Positions 18,577 to 26,406 of a stretch of DNA of 52,867 nt are shown here, piece by piece. How positions within the stretch are numbered: the stretch's first letter is position 1; each line of letters begins with the position of its first letter. The notes beneath the pieces were generated by a model. That model saw nothing but the letters and a program-made list of their open reading frames with translations, did not search any database and was not told the DNA's origin. This DNA comes from Chitinophaga solisilvae (lineage in GTDB: Bacteria > Bacteroidota > Bacteroidia > Chitinophagales > Chitinophagaceae). A program made the position numbers and the translations under genes. Location of the stretch: positions 51,944-104,810 of the forward strand of contig NZ_JAABOK010000019.1 of the NCBI RefSeq assembly GCF_009928525.1, written 5' to 3'.

Positions 18577-19248
18577 TCATTCCAGGGTTACAATATTATT
18601 TCTGATCGCATATAATACCAGGCCGGTGACATTGCGGGAGCCTGTTTTCTGCAATAGATTGTTCCGGTGGCCGTTCACCGTTTTTACACTGATATATAGC
18701 TCCTGGGCTATTTCCTCCGCGGTATACTGTCTGCACACCAGCTGTAGTATTTCTTCTTCTCTCCGGGTAATGGGTACATTGACCTGCCTGTTTTTCGATC
18801 TTTTAAACATCTTATGCTGCAAGGCTTTCAATGCGCGCTCATTGATATAGCTGCCCTTGTAATATACCGCTGTAATGGCTTCCTGTACTTCATGCGGAGT
18901 ACTGTCCTTCACCAGATAGCCATGAGCACCGCTTTCAATAAGCTGGGTAATAAAATTATCATCATCATGAACAGATAAAATAAGAATTTTCATGTCGGGA
19001 AATGCAGCTGTCAGCGCCAGTGTTACATGCAGGCCGCTAAACTCCCGGTTGCCATCAGGCGGCAGGGAAAGGTCTACCAGCATTACATCCGGAACAACCG
19101 TGCCTCCGGATAATTTATCCAATACGGAATAACCGTCGGCAGCTTCAAATACCACTTCCATGTGCTGCCACGTACCAATGATGGCTTTCATACCTTCCCT
19201 GAAAAGGATCTGGTCTTCGACCAGACCGATATGTATATTTGTTTTCAT
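18577..19248 (-). CDS. NarL/LuxR-type response regulator
   Basis: This 223-residue protein has an N-terminal receiver domain with acidic residues near 11-12 (LVEDQ), phospho-acceptor Asp 59 (VDLSLPP), the ILSVHDDDN switch region and Lys in GYLVKDST. The C-terminal LuxR helix-turn-helix is about 155-220 (ITRREEEILQLVCRQYTAEE, ISVKTVNGHRNNLLQKTG). It should be phosphorylated by the histidine kinase at 19376-20185, upstream in the same orientation. The 127-bp gap between them is filled with repeat sequence, which may tune the kinase-to-regulator expression ratio. Confidence 0.95.
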   Translation of the reverse strand: MKTNIHIGLVEDQILFREGMKAIIGTWQHMEVVFEAADGYSVLDKLSGGTVVPDVMLVDLSLPPDGNREFSGLHVTLALTAAFPDMKILILSVHDDDNFITQLIESGAHGYLVKDSTPHEVQEAITAVYYKGSYINERALKALQHKMFKRSKNRQVNVPITRREEEILQLVCRQYTAEEIAQELYISVKTVNGHRNNLLQKTGSRNVTGLVLYAIRNNIVTLE

Positions 19249-19261
19249 ACACTAACAAAAT

Positions 19262-19372
19262 TTACTTCCTCACTTATATCTCCGCTCCTCATTCGAAACT
19301 CCTCATTCCCAATTCATCATCCGCAATTATCTCCGCTCCTCATTCGCAATTCGTAATTCGTAATTCGCAATT
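19262..19372 (-). repeat. Solitary repeat arm(s) between kinase and regulator genes
   Basis: This stretch holds the right-arm form of the heptamer family (CAATTCGTAATTCGTAATTCG) plus two copies of ATCTCCGCTCCTCATTCG, similar to the core of copy 1. No complementary left arm is present, so it cannot form the long hairpin. It begins 3 nt after the histidine-kinase stop. Confidence 0.8.
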
Positions 19373-19375
19373 GTT

Positions 19376-20185
19376 TCAACCCATACCCGCAGTATCCTTT
19401 AAAGCCAACTGAATGGTGGCGAAGAAGCCACCGGTAGCGCTGTTCCCCATTTCAAATTTTCCGGCCAGCGCATTTACCCTTCCTTCAATACTTTTATGGC
19501 CCAGCCCTTTTCCGGTGATGTCGGCAGGAAGTCCTTTCCCGTCATCATTATACCGGCATATGAGATAAGGGCCGCGGCGGAGAAAATGTATTTTTATACA
19601 TCCGGCATGGGCATGTTTCAGTGTATTATTAATCAGTTCCATCAGAATGCGGAACAGGCCCAGGTTTACAAGCCAGGGTAGTTCTTCTGTATAGCCGTTG
19701 CCGGACAGCTCAATTGTAATCTCACCGGTTTTGTTTATCTGTTCTGTAACAGATTCCAGCGTGGCAAGCAACCCGAAAGATTCCAGCTGCGGCGGCATGA
19801 GCTGGTGACTGATACTTCTGATGCTGGCCAGCGCGGTTTCAGACAGCCGGCGTACATTCAGCAGGCCATCCTGCAGGTGCCCGCTGCCGTTAGTGCTTTG
19901 CTGCTCCAGCACCATCAGGTGCATACGCATGATAGACAGCACAGCACCCAGTTCATCATGCAGGTCGTGCGCTATCCGCTTGCGTTCCTCTTCCTGCGCC
20001 TGGATATTTGAACGGAGCAGTTCATGCTGATAGATGTTCTTTAACGCTTCCTGTTTAAGTTTCTGAACCGAAAGATTTTTCTGGAAATGAAGATTCAGCA
20101 GTACCACGCCCGTACCGATGATGAATATCACAACGGCCAGCGGCAGCAATGCATCTAAAAAATTCAGTTCATTGATCGTTTCCAT
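19376..20185 (-). CDS. Sensor histidine kinase (HisKA_3/HATPase)
   Basis: This 269-residue protein has one N-terminal membrane segment (about 10-32) and a short coiled linker. The dimerisation/phosphoacceptor helix is ERKRIAHDLHDELGA, with His 76 expected to be phosphorylated. The C-terminal ATPase has LMELINNTLKHAHA (N box), NDDGKGLP (G1) and GKGLGHKSIEGR (G2). There is no extracellular sensor domain, so sensing is probably done by the membrane protein encoded just upstream. Its start overlaps that gene by 22 bp. Confidence 0.94.
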   Translation of the reverse strand: METINELNFLDALLPLAVVIFIIGTGVVLLNLHFQKNLSVQKLKQEALKNIYQHELLRSNIQAQEEERKRIAHDLHDELGAVLSIMRMHLMVLEQQSTNGSGHLQDGLLNVRRLSETALASIRSISHQLMPPQLESFGLLATLESVTEQINKTGEITIELSGNGYTEELPWLVNLGLFRILMELINNTLKHAHAGCIKIHFLRRGPYLICRYNDDGKGLPADITGKGLGHKSIEGRVNALAGKFEMGNSATGGFFATIQLALKDTAGMG

Positions 20186-20817
20186 AAGCCAATAAGAAAG
20201 CAGGTGTACATAACAATGGAGAAAAAGGAATGAAATATCCAGGTATACAGATTGTGATCCCTGCTGAAGATACGGATGATGGCCGCGCCAAAGTAAAAGA
20301 TCAGCATGCCGGAAGAATAATAAATGAAAAGGCCGGCATTGATCCAGTTAAGGCTTTTGATATGATGGCCGCTGGTGGCTTTCACAATATCACTCAGGAA
20401 AAATCTGAACGTGAATAGCGCCAGTATAACGATGAGTACCGACTCCACTGTTAAGGCATTGGAGTTGAAGGTATCAACCGGCTGGATGAAGATAGAGTTG
20501 ACAGCGGTGAAAACCAGGAACAATATGGTTATCAGCCATATTATTCCTGCGTTGATGAACCCGCTGAGCAGTGTTTTATAGAACCATGCGAGGCAAACAA
20601 ATCCTGCTGCCACATATATGTGCAGCAGCAGCATATTATTTTTACCGGCAAACCAGCATGCCAGGGAGGCGAACTGGATAACTCCGGACAGAAAAATAAA
20701 CCAGGAAAATACCTGCAGCGGATGATCCAGTTTTTTATACTGTATGGCGGCAAATACCACTGCCAGCAGTATAGGCAGGTGGGATACTATGATTATAATT
20801 TCGGGGAAGCTCATCAT
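20164..20817 (-). CDS. Multi-pass membrane protein linked to a two-component system
   Basis: The start at 20817 is chosen because it follows the lipoprotein stop by one base and leads straight into a membrane helix (MMSFPEIIIIVSHLPILL). A longer frame from 20868 would overlap that gene. The 217 residues contain about six or seven hydrophobic helices and end in a short basic tail. No enzymatic motif is visible. The overlap with the histidine-kinase gene suggests that it acts as the sensory or partner membrane subunit. The family is not identified. Confidence 0.75.
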   Translation of the reverse strand: MMSFPEIIIIVSHLPILLAVVFAAIQYKKLDHPLQVFSWFIFLSGVIQFASLACWFAGKNNMLLLHIYVAAGFVCLAWFYKTLLSGFINAGIIWLITILFLVFTAVNSIFIQPVDTFNSNALTVESVLIVILALFTFRFFLSDIVKATSGHHIKSLNWINAGLFIYYSSGMLIFYFGAAIIRIFSRDHNLYTWIFHSFFSIVMYTCFLIGLWKRSMN

Positions 20818-20818
20818 G

Positions 20819-21388
20819 TTAACGGAATTGTAAGGGTGGTTCCGGGCAGGTTTTAGGACAGGGGGCATTTAGATCCAGCACATAGGTATTCAGCGAGGTA
20901 AGACGGGGAGTGTCAATACCAGCCGGCACCGGGTTGGCGTGTTTGTCCAGCAGCACATCCATGCCTGCCTGCCATTTTGAAGGATCGCTGCCTTTTAAAC
21001 AGGCGCCATCTACAGGGGAGATGTATAACTTGAATCCCATCTTTTTCCGGTAACCTATATATACGCGGATATGTTTGAACCGGCAATCCGGAGAATCTGC
21101 CAGCTCCGGCGGCATACCCATGGCGGCCAGGAGGTCTACCGCGCGGATAGTATAACCTTTAACCGGTATTTCTTCTCCATGGGATTTACACAACTTTTCG
21201 TAGGCCGCCATATCTTCCTGCGCCACACTCCAGGAGGCCATCACGCGGTTAACGCTGTCTGTAGCCTGCCCGCAATCATTGGTGGTTATGGTGGCGGCAG
21301 GATTCGTTTTTTCAGGTGACGGGCGATTACATCCCATAGCCGCAACAATGATGAGCAGCAGTGCAAAAGGGAACAGGCGTTGTTTCAT
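20819..21388 (-). CDS. Lipoprotein of unknown function, first gene of the two-component operon
   Basis: Starting at 21388 gives a clean lipoprotein signal (FALLLIIVAAMGCNR). A longer in-frame start at 21523 does not. The mature 170 or so residues contain several Cys (NDCGQA, SPDCRF, DGACLKG, and a C-terminal CPKTCPEPP) and the segment VKGYTIRAVDLLAAMG. No family is recognised. As the leading gene of a lipoprotein, membrane protein, kinase, regulator set it could be the periplasmic ligand-binding part or a reporter target. Confidence 0.7.
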   Translation of the reverse strand: MKQRLFPFALLLIIVAAMGCNRPSPEKTNPAATITTNDCGQATDSVNRVMASWSVAQEDMAAYEKLCKSHGEEIPVKGYTIRAVDLLAAMGMPPELADSPDCRFKHIRVYIGYRKKMGFKLYISPVDGACLKGSDPSKWQAGMDVLLDKHANPVPAGIDTPRLTSLNTYVLDLNAPCPKTCPEPPLQFR

Positions 21389-21470
21389 AAGTATTGTTTG
21401 AGGTGATTGGTGGTACAAGATATTACACGGACGCAAAATTAAACACATTTTATTTTCGGAAAACGGGTAT

Positions 21471-21521
21471 AAATACCTGTATTGTTTTTCAAAACAGGTA
21501 TTTATATCTGTTTTGAAAAAC
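21471..21521. promoter_or_regulatory. Two overlapping inverted repeats in a divergent promoter region
   Basis: AAATACCTGT (21471-21480) pairs with ACAGGTATTT (21494-21503). GTTTTTCAAAACAG (21484-21497) pairs perfectly with CTGTTTTGAAAAAC (21508-21521). The two pairings share bases 21494-21497 and exclude each other. The site lies between the divergent lipoprotein operon and the LamG gene, a natural place for an operator or attenuator. Confidence 0.6.
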
Positions 21522-21653
21522 ACTTATTTCTCCTCTTACCGGCGGGAAGAAATCAGCGCAACTTTGTGAAGACTGATGGACGAGGTAATCAGCCGGGAAT
21601 GCCGAAAACCGTATAGAGTAGGCGATAAACAGTACAGACTAATACTTACGATT

Positions 21654-23744
21654 ATGAATCTGGGATTAACATTACGCTGGGGATACAGCGCGCTGCAGTT
21701 TAACGGGAACTCATATGCCTATTTCCCATCGCAGCACCTGAACAACATGCAGTCCTTTACCCTGGAGGCAACGATTCTTACCGCCACTACTACAGGAACC
21801 ATTTTAGATCAGGGAACCGCCGGTACCGGTATGATATTTAACCTGACCATTGTTAACGGCTATCTGCAGTTTACCGGCATCAACCATGAAAAGAAATACC
21901 TGCACCTGGCATCTCCGGTGGAGCTGTCACTGAATGAGTGGCACCAGGTGGCATGTACTTTTGACAGCGCAGGGAAGCAGCTCTCCCTTTACCAGGATGG
22001 TGTGCTGGTAGCCAGCATGGAGGTAACCGGAACACCTTATCCGTCGCTGCCGCTTCGTACGCTCATTGGCGTTACCGTCAGCGCACGCGATGGTCACTAT
22101 GAAAATTATTTCAACGGGCAGATTTCACGTATTGCTATCTGGAAGTCCGCACGCAATATATTTGAAGCAATAGAAGATGCACTGGCACTTACCTACCCGA
22201 ACCAGAAAAATACAGACCTGGTATTCTGGGCTGACTTTACAGAGATGCCTACAGATGACCGTTCCGGTAACTTAACGCCTATTGAATACAGTACCGAGCC
22301 CCCCAATTACCTCTACAGCGTTCCTTCAGTAAAAGTAACGGAGACGGGCGTTATCGACTGCGGCGTTTCTCCTGCATACAATTTTGACGGGAATAAACCC
22401 TATACCATTGAAGGCTGGTTTAATCCGTCTGCTACTACGCAGTACACTGTCATGCTGGCCTTTGAACAGCATCTGCAATGGCAGTACTTCATTCAGTACG
22501 ATAAAGACAACAGCCGTATCATCGCAAAGCGAAATACAGATGGCGAAGCCATCGTTTCAAATGACCAGATTATTGAAGACCGCTTCTATCATTTTGCGGT
22601 CACCTATAACGGTGTCTCAAATATGATGAGCCTGTACATCAACGGGAACCTGCAGACCTCCGAGTACTTCCCGGGTAAGGCAGCCAGCCTGGACAACGGA
22701 AAGCTCAGCATCGGCGGCTCCGGGTATACCGGCTATTTTCAGCAGGTCCGTTTATGGAACGAATGCCTGGAGCAGGCGGAAATCCGCCAGTGGATGCTGA
22801 ATGACGTTGTTACAGATCCGCGGCTGGTGGCTAATTTTGATTTCACCGTTACACCGCCGGCCGATTCCATGGGGCACCCTGTTCAGCTCCTCGATGGCAC
22901 AGCAAATGCGCTGGCAACAACTGTCATCACCCTGGACCAGCGTAAGGCGCAGCTGGGAATTTCTATGCCCATCAACTCCAGCTATTTTAATGAGAAGGAA
23001 GAAAAACCGCTTCCTTATCCGCCAGGCGTAAAAACAGCCGCGCAGCCGGAACTTTTTTCACAGGAACATAAAGAGAAAACATATGCCGGCCTGGTCAGCC
23101 TTTTTAAACTGGAGGGAAAAAAGCAACATGATTTCAACGAGACATTTGAGAAAGCCTATGCGCTTGCTGAAAAGGAGTTCTCCGGAAATGCCGCACTGCA
23201 GAAAGTCGTTACCAGGACGGATGAAAACGGCAGAACGAAAATTATTTATCATGGTTTGCGTGGCGATGTACTTTTTTATGACCGGCCGGTGGGAGAAGTG
23301 TCCGACTGCACCATCTGGTGGATCACTTTTACTTTTACCATGACGGTCAGCTTCTTCGGCATATTCCTGCCCCTCCCGATTTTCTCTCCTTTTAATCAGG
23401 TGCCCACGAAGATTTTTAACATGATAGTTAAAAATGCGAAGCTGATAGCAAAAATTACCACTCTGGTAGGTACTACCATCAGCGTGGCATCTGCGCTGGA
23501 TGTCATTACCGCCATACATCGCGAAAAAATACTCTGGCCCATTCTGAAGTTCGCTTTTATTGCGGCCGGCTGGTTTGGCCTCGCAGCACTGCTCGCCCGG
23601 ATCATTACCCTGGTAACGGGTACCGTGGCAGCAGAAATCCTGGGAAAGTTCATTGTATGGGCAGCGCAATTAACAAAGCTCTCCCTGGAATACCATGGCG
23701 CATGCCCGCAGACGACTGAGAAGACGGCAGCTCAAACCGCCTAG
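21654..23744 (+). CDS. LamG-domain protein with hydrophobic C-terminal region
   Basis: The ATG at 21654 is preferred because the first LamG-like strand follows at once (YSALQFNGNSYAYFP). The frame extends to an ATG at 21576. There is no signal peptide. Two concanavalin/LamG-like domains are visible (about residues 13-175 and 225-370, with LNEWHQVACTFD, LYQDGVLVAS, FYHFAVTYNGV, LYINGNLQ). A charged linker follows, then from about 550 several hydrophobic helices (CTIWWITFTFTMTVSFFGIF and others) to about 665 and a short polar tail. Glycan- or surface-binding modules joined to a membrane-active tail suggest a toxin, effector or cell-envelope protein. The family is not recognised. Confidence 0.75.
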   Translation: MNLGLTLRWGYSALQFNGNSYAYFPSQHLNNMQSFTLEATILTATTTGTILDQGTAGTGMIFNLTIVNGYLQFTGINHEKKYLHLASPVELSLNEWHQVACTFDSAGKQLSLYQDGVLVASMEVTGTPYPSLPLRTLIGVTVSARDGHYENYFNGQISRIAIWKSARNIFEAIEDALALTYPNQKNTDLVFWADFTEMPTDDRSGNLTPIEYSTEPPNYLYSVPSVKVTETGVIDCGVSPAYNFDGNKPYTIEGWFNPSATTQYTVMLAFEQHLQWQYFIQYDKDNSRIIAKRNTDGEAIVSNDQIIEDRFYHFAVTYNGVSNMMSLYINGNLQTSEYFPGKAASLDNGKLSIGGSGYTGYFQQVRLWNECLEQAEIRQWMLNDVVTDPRLVANFDFTVTPPADSMGHPVQLLDGTANALATTVITLDQRKAQLGISMPINSSYFNEKEEKPLPYPPGVKTAAQPELFSQEHKEKTYAGLVSLFKLEGKKQHDFNETFEKAYALAEKEFSGNAALQKVVTRTDENGRTKIIYHGLRGDVLFYDRPVGEVSDCTIWWITFTFTMTVSFFGIFLPLPIFSPFNQVPTKIFNMIVKNAKLIAKITTLVGTTISVASALDVITAIHREKILWPILKFAFIAAGWFGLAALLARIITLVTGTVAAEILGKFIVWAAQLTKLSLEYHGACPQTTEKTAAQTA

Positions 23745-23766
23745 CCACAGCGCTGTTCATCTCAGT

Positions 23767-23808
23767 AAGCAGTAAAGCCATCAGAAAAGTTTGATGGCTT
23801 TACTGCTT
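23767..23808. terminator. 17-bp perfect hairpin after the LamG gene
   Basis: AAGCAGTAAAGCCATCA and its exact complement (23792-23808) are separated by 8 nt, starting 22 nt after the stop. There is no T-run, so it may terminate weakly or stabilise the mRNA end. Confidence 0.6.
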
Positions 23809-23864
23809 ATGCCTAGCTTTGCCCCCGGTAAGTTCATTTTGATATATACTAAAGGAACAGAGAT

Positions 23865-24503
23865 ATGAGAAGCATTGCCATATGGGTGCTTGTGATATTT
23901 ATAATGGCGACCGGCTGCAAACGCCCGGAAAAAAGGTTGCCGGTGCTGGGTGAACCCACCGTGTCAAAACGGTTTGCCGGCGGCAGGGAAGTGTATGATT
24001 CCGTTTATCCGGTTGTGCCGCCATTTTCTTTCATCGACCAGGACGGGCTGCCGGTTGATGAAAACTCCTTTGCCGGCAACATTTACGTGGCCGATTTTAT
24101 CTTCCTGTCGTGTCCGGCTATCTGCCCGAAGATGACGGCAGAGATGAAAAGGGTGTATGACTATTACAGTACGGAAGAGCGTATCAGGTTCATCTCCCAT
24201 ACCATTGACCCGGTGCGGGATTCTGTTCCCCGGTTAAAAGCCTACGCACTTAGTTTGAATATTAATGATAAAAAGTGGAAATTTGTGACTGGCAACCAGG
24301 ACAGTATTTACCACCTGGCGGAGAAAGGTTATTTTTCCAATGCCTATAAAGATAGCACCGCACCCGGTGGATATGCCCACAGCGGAGGCTTGCTGCTTAT
24401 AGATAAAAACCGTCACATACGCGGCGTATATGACGGCACCAACAAACAGGAAACCTACCGGTTGATAGGTGATATCGCCATTTTATTAAAGGAACCATCC
24501 TGA
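23865..24503 (+). CDS. SCO1/SenC family copper-binding lipoprotein
   Basis: This 212-residue protein has a lipoprotein signal (FIMATGC, Cys 18) and a thioredoxin fold. FLSCPAICPKM contains the CxxxC copper pair (Cys 83 and 87), and GGYAHSGG carries the conserved His (172). SCO proteins deliver copper to, or reduce cysteines of, respiratory oxidase sites. Downstream, in the same orientation, lie a regulator, small membrane proteins and a heme-c oxidase-like pair, so assembly of a terminal oxidase is the likely job. It is probably the first gene of the run to 26230. Confidence 0.92.
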   Translation: MRSIAIWVLVIFIMATGCKRPEKRLPVLGEPTVSKRFAGGREVYDSVYPVVPPFSFIDQDGLPVDENSFAGNIYVADFIFLSCPAICPKMTAEMKRVYDYYSTEERIRFISHTIDPVRDSVPRLKAYALSLNINDKKWKFVTGNQDSIYHLAEKGYFSNAYKDSTAPGGYAHSGGLLLIDKNRHIRGVYDGTNKQETYRLIGDIAILLKEPS

Positions 24504-24512
24504 TAGATTGAT

Positions 24513-24887
24513 TTGAAGCGACTATTATCCATATTGCTTTTATGCATCACGCTGTTGCAAAGTACCGGCAACTGCTGGATAGTGGCTGCTTTTTACCTGA
24601 ACAGGAACCATATCGCTGAAACCCTTTGTATAAACAGGTTTGACCGCATCCCCGTCTGCCGGGGCGCCTGCTTTCTTGACAGCCAGCTGAGCCAGCAGGA
24701 ACGCAGGGAAGAAAAAGCGCCTGACATCAAGTATAAGGAAATGACATTGTTTTGCGTACATATTGCAGACCTGCCGGAACAATCCTTACCCGGAAAAAAT
24801 ATCAGCAGCCTGCAGCTGTATAAATCCCCTTACTTCCCTCACCTGTATACGCAGCAGGTATTTAAACCTCCCGTACAGCTGGCATAG
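24513..24887 (+). CDS. Small secreted Cys-containing protein next to SCO
   Basis: The frame has no ATG. Translation most likely begins at TTG 24513, 10 nt after the SCO stop, with an in-frame TAG just upstream. The 124 residues have an N-terminal hydrophobic segment (LLSILLLCITLLQ) and resemble a group often seen in Bacteroidota respiratory loci, with YLNRNHIAETLCINR, VCRGACFL and DSQLSQQERREEK. The C-terminus reaches YKSPYFPH. The function is unknown. A periplasmic role with the SCO protein is inferred from tight spacing. Confidence 0.75.
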   Translation: MKRLLSILLLCITLLQSTGNCWIVAAFYLNRNHIAETLCINRFDRIPVCRGACFLDSQLSQQERREEKAPDIKYKEMTLFCVHIADLPEQSLPGKNISSLQLYKSPYFPHLYTQQVFKPPVQLA

Positions 24888-24923
24888 CTGACTATTTATT
24901 GCATTTCATTATTAAGCTAATAC

Positions 24924-25790
24924 ATGGGTATGAAATCCAGCGAAATCGCTGTTTTATCTGCTGACATGTTTAAGGCAGGTAATGACTTTTTCTGGATGGG
25001 TACTCTGGCCTGTATACTGGAGAAATACCCTCAGCTGGAATGGGCCCACCGGCAATCGTTCTACACGCTGCTGTGCATAGAAAATGCGCAGGGCGCTGCG
25101 GTTATTGATGGCATTGCCATCCGGCTGGACCGGCCGAAAGTCATTTGTGTTAAACCTGGCAGTATATTCAGCATGGATATAAACAGGGCCGCAACCGGTA
25201 CCATCATTTTTTTTAAGGAAGATTTTTTTTCATTAAGATATAATAACAACGCACTCTTTCAGTTTTCTTTCATCAACCGGGAGAACAGCCACTACGTGCG
25301 CCTGGATGAAACGAAAGCATATGAATGGAAGCAGCTCTGTTCCTTTATGCAGCAGGAGTTTAACCGCCACCATAAAGGAGCCGGCAGTATACTCCGGTCT
25401 TTTCTGAACATTCTTCTCTGTAAGCTGGACAGACAGTTTGAACCATCCGCCATAGCAAAGAAGAATAACACAGAGGAGAAACTCCGGCGGTTTCAGCTGT
25501 TGCTGGATGAACATTTTATAAAGCATAAAACACCTTCCTTTTATGCTGAGCAGCTGAATATTACAACGAACTACATGAATAAGATATGCCGCAAGTATAA
25601 AAGTTTGTCCAGCGGAGAACTGATCCGTAAAAGGATCACTATAGAAGCACAGCGTTTGCTGCACTATTCAGGTGGTTCAGTAGCGGAAATAGCGAAAGAA
25701 CTGGAGTTTGAAAGCGTTTCCTATTTCGTGACCTTCTTCAAAAAGAATACAGGTATGACACCTGAACGTTTCAGGAAAAATCAACAGTAA
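24924..25790 (+). CDS. AraC family transcriptional regulator
   Basis: This 288-residue protein has an N-terminal cupin-like sensing region and a C-terminal pair of helix-turn-helices (about 190-285). The latter shows FYAEQLNITTNYMNKICRK, RKRITIEAQRLL and VAEIAKELEFESVSYFVTFF followed by GMTPERFR. It lies 36 nt after the small secreted gene, so it is probably co-transcribed with the SCO gene. It may control the oxidase operon starting at 26407, from which it is separated by microprotein genes and a hairpin. Confidence 0.93.
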   Translation: MGMKSSEIAVLSADMFKAGNDFFWMGTLACILEKYPQLEWAHRQSFYTLLCIENAQGAAVIDGIAIRLDRPKVICVKPGSIFSMDINRAATGTIIFFKEDFFSLRYNNNALFQFSFINRENSHYVRLDETKAYEWKQLCSFMQQEFNRHHKGAGSILRSFLNILLCKLDRQFEPSAIAKKNNTEEKLRRFQLLLDEHFIKHKTPSFYAEQLNITTNYMNKICRKYKSLSSGELIRKRITIEAQRLLHYSGGSVAEIAKELEFESVSYFVTFFKKNTGMTPERFRKNQQ

Positions 25791-25800
25791 AAAAGTATAT

Positions 25801-25911
25801 ATGTCAGGTCATTCAACAGGAGAGAAAATCAGCATCCGCGTGCAGGTCCGTTCCGGCAGCCGTATTACGGTTGTCAAGAAACCGGCTGTCATTAAACTCA
25901 ATCTCAACTGA
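25801..25911 (+). CDS. Possible 36-residue basic microprotein
   Basis: ATG to TGA, 10 nt after the AraC gene stop. The peptide is basic and beta-prone (GEKISIRVQVRSGSRITVV) with no membrane helix. Only position and an intact frame support it, so it could be chance. Confidence 0.35.
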   Translation: MSGHSTGEKISIRVQVRSGSRITVVKKPAVIKLNLN

Positions 25912-25932
25912 TCAGTTTTAAAAAAAAATTAT

Positions 25933-26076
25933 ATGGATACAAATGAAGTCATCAAAAGGAATGAAAGCAAATTCCGCCGCAGCAGAACGCTGGTAAAGAT
26001 TATACTGGCGCTGCTGCTGGTACTGATCATCATCCTGCAGTACGATCATATTATCAGGATACTGAAGCAATTGTAA
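25933..26076 (+). CDS. 47-residue single-span membrane microprotein
   Basis: An intact frame with a charged N-terminus (DTNEVIKRNESKFRRSR), one hydrophobic helix (LVKIILALLLVLIIILQ) and a short tail. The topology (basic flank before the helix) is that of a real small membrane protein. It lies between the AraC regulator and the oxidase genes. A role as a small oxidase or assembly subunit is inference. Confidence 0.55.
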   Translation: MDTNEVIKRNESKFRRSRTLVKIILALLLVLIIILQYDHIIRILKQL

Positions 26077-26113
26077 GGGTACATCAGATTTTAACACGTT
26101 TAAAAATAAACCG

Positions 26114-26230
26114 ATGAATAATTTTGATAGTCAGAAGAAAGATATGGTAGGCGTACTGGTATTGATAAACAGGATAGCAGTCGGCATTTTATTGTGCTGC
26201 CTGTTATTGCTGCTGTCCAGGTTAATGTAG
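26114..26230 (+). CDS. 38-residue single-span membrane microprotein
   Basis: An intact frame, 37 nt after the previous microprotein. A polar start (MNNFDSQKKDM) is followed by a Leu-rich helix containing two Cys (VGILLCCLLLLLSRL). The same organisation as the preceding ORF suggests a related role. It is the last gene before the hairpin at 26313. Confidence 0.5.
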   Translation: MNNFDSQKKDMVGVLVLINRIAVGILLCCLLLLLSRLM

Positions 26231-26312
26231 ACAGTACGTTTTTTCGAAATAACAGTACCCGAAAACAATATGAATACGATTGTTTTTCTAAGTGCTTATA
26301 CTAAGTGTCAGC

Positions 26313-26347
26313 AGAAGCCGGCTTGTTTAATTAAACAACCGGCTTCT
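26313..26347 (+). terminator. Long hairpin ending the SCO-AraC-microprotein unit
   Basis: AGAAGCCGG pairs with CCGGCTTCT and the inner TTGTTTAA with TTAAACAA, leaving one bulged C. A pyrimidine-rich tract follows. It separates the microproteins from the oxidase operon. Confidence 0.65.
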
Positions 26348-26377
26348 TCATTTCTTCCGCTTAATGCAGTCCTGTTC

Positions 26378-26385
26378 TACCTTTG
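26378..26385 (+). promoter_or_regulatory. Bacteroidota -7-like promoter motif before the oxidase operon
   Basis: TACCTTTG matches TAnnTTTG and lies 21 nt before the preferred ATG at 26407, just after a terminator-like hairpin. No -33 TTTG element is obvious. Confidence 0.45.
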
Positions 26386-26406
26386 CGGGTATTAAAAAAG
26401 TACCTG

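Noticed and set aside
23058..23669. A 203-codon minus-strand frame opposite the LamG protein.
   Set aside because: It is antisense to the conserved LamG frame and has no start context or motif.
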